Shown: in pieces, positions 63,301-64,000 of the stretch
Layout of the letters: each line of letters opens with the position of its first letter
Numbering within the stretch: position 1 is the stretch's first letter
From: Perkinsus olseni
Taxonomy: Eukaryota > Perkinsozoa > Perkinsida
Direction of reading: 5' to 3'
Assembly: GCA_013115125.1 (NCBI GenBank)
Contig: JABANN010000028.1
Coordinates: 1-64,000 of the forward strand
Length of the DNA: 64,000 nt
Made by a program: the position numbers and the translations under genes
The notes under the pieces: model-generated
The model's database searches: none
What the model was told of the DNA's origin: nothing
Seen by the model: only the letters and a program-made list of their open reading frames with translations

Positions 63301-64000
63301 ATGGGAGATTTTAATAGTGATGCGGGGTCTCCCAAGCATTTCTAGTTCTCTTGCAGAGCTTCGAAGATTTCATCCCACTGTGGTTGAGATCTAGCTCGAT
63401 GTTCTGGGCCGTAGTATGCATGGATTGGTGCCTCAATAGGTACATCTGCAACCAGTTCTCCTCGAGACGGCCGCTCGAGTGAGTCCGAAGATGAGCGACG
63501 CGACTCCTTGGTCGATTTTGCCACCATTGATCCATTGTCCCTTCAACACAAGCCTGATGAGAAGTTGATGGAGGTGGCTAGATCTGTCGTCAGGGCGAAG
63601 GGCGTTGGTGCGTGCGGACCGAGGGGCTTCTATGGTACGCTGGGGTTCTCGGCGGACTCATCGTTGACCTCGGAATGGCGTAGGTACCACGGTGGAGCAC
63701 TTGGACTTGGAGAAGGCTATCTCGGAATTCCTTGGCACCGAGGCAGCTATCGTGTACAGTCATCACACAGTGTCCGACTCTAGTGTGGTAAGTCGTGGTG
63801 ACTGCGCTGGCTCAGCTCCTGTGTTGTATCAAGCTTCATTTGATCGTGGGGGGAAGTTCGTCCATGTTCTTGGAATTTTGTGGCGCGCGGTCATGGTTGC
63901 CGATGGTCATCAGATTCAAGCGTTCATCACTAAGAACGACTTCGCTATCGTCCATAAGGATGCCAACGCACATATGTGCACCGGTCTCAACCTCTCTCGT
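60390..64000 (+). CDS. Serine palmitoyltransferase, LCB2 part joined to LCB1 part (partial at right edge)
   Basis: Serine palmitoyltransferase condenses serine with palmitoyl-CoA, the first step of sphingolipid synthesis on the ER, normally as an LCB1-LCB2 dimer. The LCB2 part has a membrane helix ([20 protein letters not shown]), [56 protein letters not shown] and [15 protein letters not shown]. It continues [28 protein letters not shown], and [14 protein letters not shown] with the PLP lysine, and ends with [18 protein letters not shown] 40-nt intron (62964-63003) leads without any Met to YWNPEPLVP, the LCB1 N-terminal signature. LCB1 sequence follows: [34 protein letters not shown] and [14 protein letters not shown], to the window edge. 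Exon joins at 63.2-63.43 kb are unresolved. Confidence 0.85.

Noticed and set aside
63342-63527. Minus-strand 61-codon frame beginning [20 protein letters not shown]
   Set aside because: It reads well, but it lies opposite the region that should carry the LCB1 linker and first LCB1 exon. No partner exons were found, so it is left as probable mirror frame.

Overview
The window is nuclear DNA from an intron-rich, gene-dense eukaryotic microbe. Genes sit tens to hundreds of bases apart on both strands. Nearly every gene is cut by many short GT-AG introns; those I could place by protein continuity are mostly 40 to 70 nt. Pyrimidine-rich AG acceptors stand just ahead of several start codons, as expected if spliced-leader trans-splicing is used. 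This, with the protein content, suggests an alveolate of the Perkinsus (perkinsid) kind. That assignment is inference; no species is claimed.

Layout, left to right. 1-2.8 kb: a partial minus-strand exon and otherwise nothing recognised. 2.8-7.9 kb: a cullin. 8.0-8.9 kb: exosome cap subunit CSL4. 9.2-12.6 kb: a SAP-domain, RGG/RS-rich protein. 12.8-16.5 kb: COG8 of the Golgi tether. 16.8-18.2 kb: NADH-cytochrome b5 reductase. 19.1-20.9 kb: an intronless phospholipase B-like protein. 21.7-23.5 kb (minus): a type I membrane protein with a folate-receptor/NPC1-like cysteine domain. 23.8-27.3 kb (minus): an M3 oligopeptidase. 28.2-30.4 kb: two tandem SR splicing factors. 30.6-33.6 kb: two unrecognised genes. 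34.1-35.3 kb: elongation factor Elf1. 35.5-41.0 kb: an ATG1/ULK-type kinase whose introns hold an antisense tRNA-Trp gene and, probably, a dead retroelement fragment. 41.4-42.1 kb (minus): a probably myristoylated unknown. 43.1-50.1 kb: RPB2, the second-largest RNA polymerase II subunit.

50.8-51.7 kb (minus): a protein of 11-residue amphipathic repeats, interrupted by an assembly gap. 52.1-52.5 kb (minus): a small putative mitochondrial membrane protein whose stop codon lies inside a perfect hairpin. 53.0-56.6 kb: two tandem secreted mucin-like proteins sharing an eight-cysteine domain. 57.1-58.4 kb (minus): a TMEM33-like membrane protein. 58.9-60.3 kb: a coiled-coil protein and a small membrane protein. 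60.4-64.0 kb: serine palmitoyltransferase.

The most interesting locus is the last. LCB2 and LCB1, the two subunits of serine palmitoyltransferase, appear to be joined by splicing into one polypeptide, an arrangement known from the Emiliania huxleyi virus enzyme. Most other genes are housekeeping genes for transcription, RNA processing, trafficking, ubiquitin ligation and lipid metabolism. The accessory material is the mucin pair, the 11-mer repeat protein, the phospholipase-like protein and the cysteine-rich receptor-like protein.
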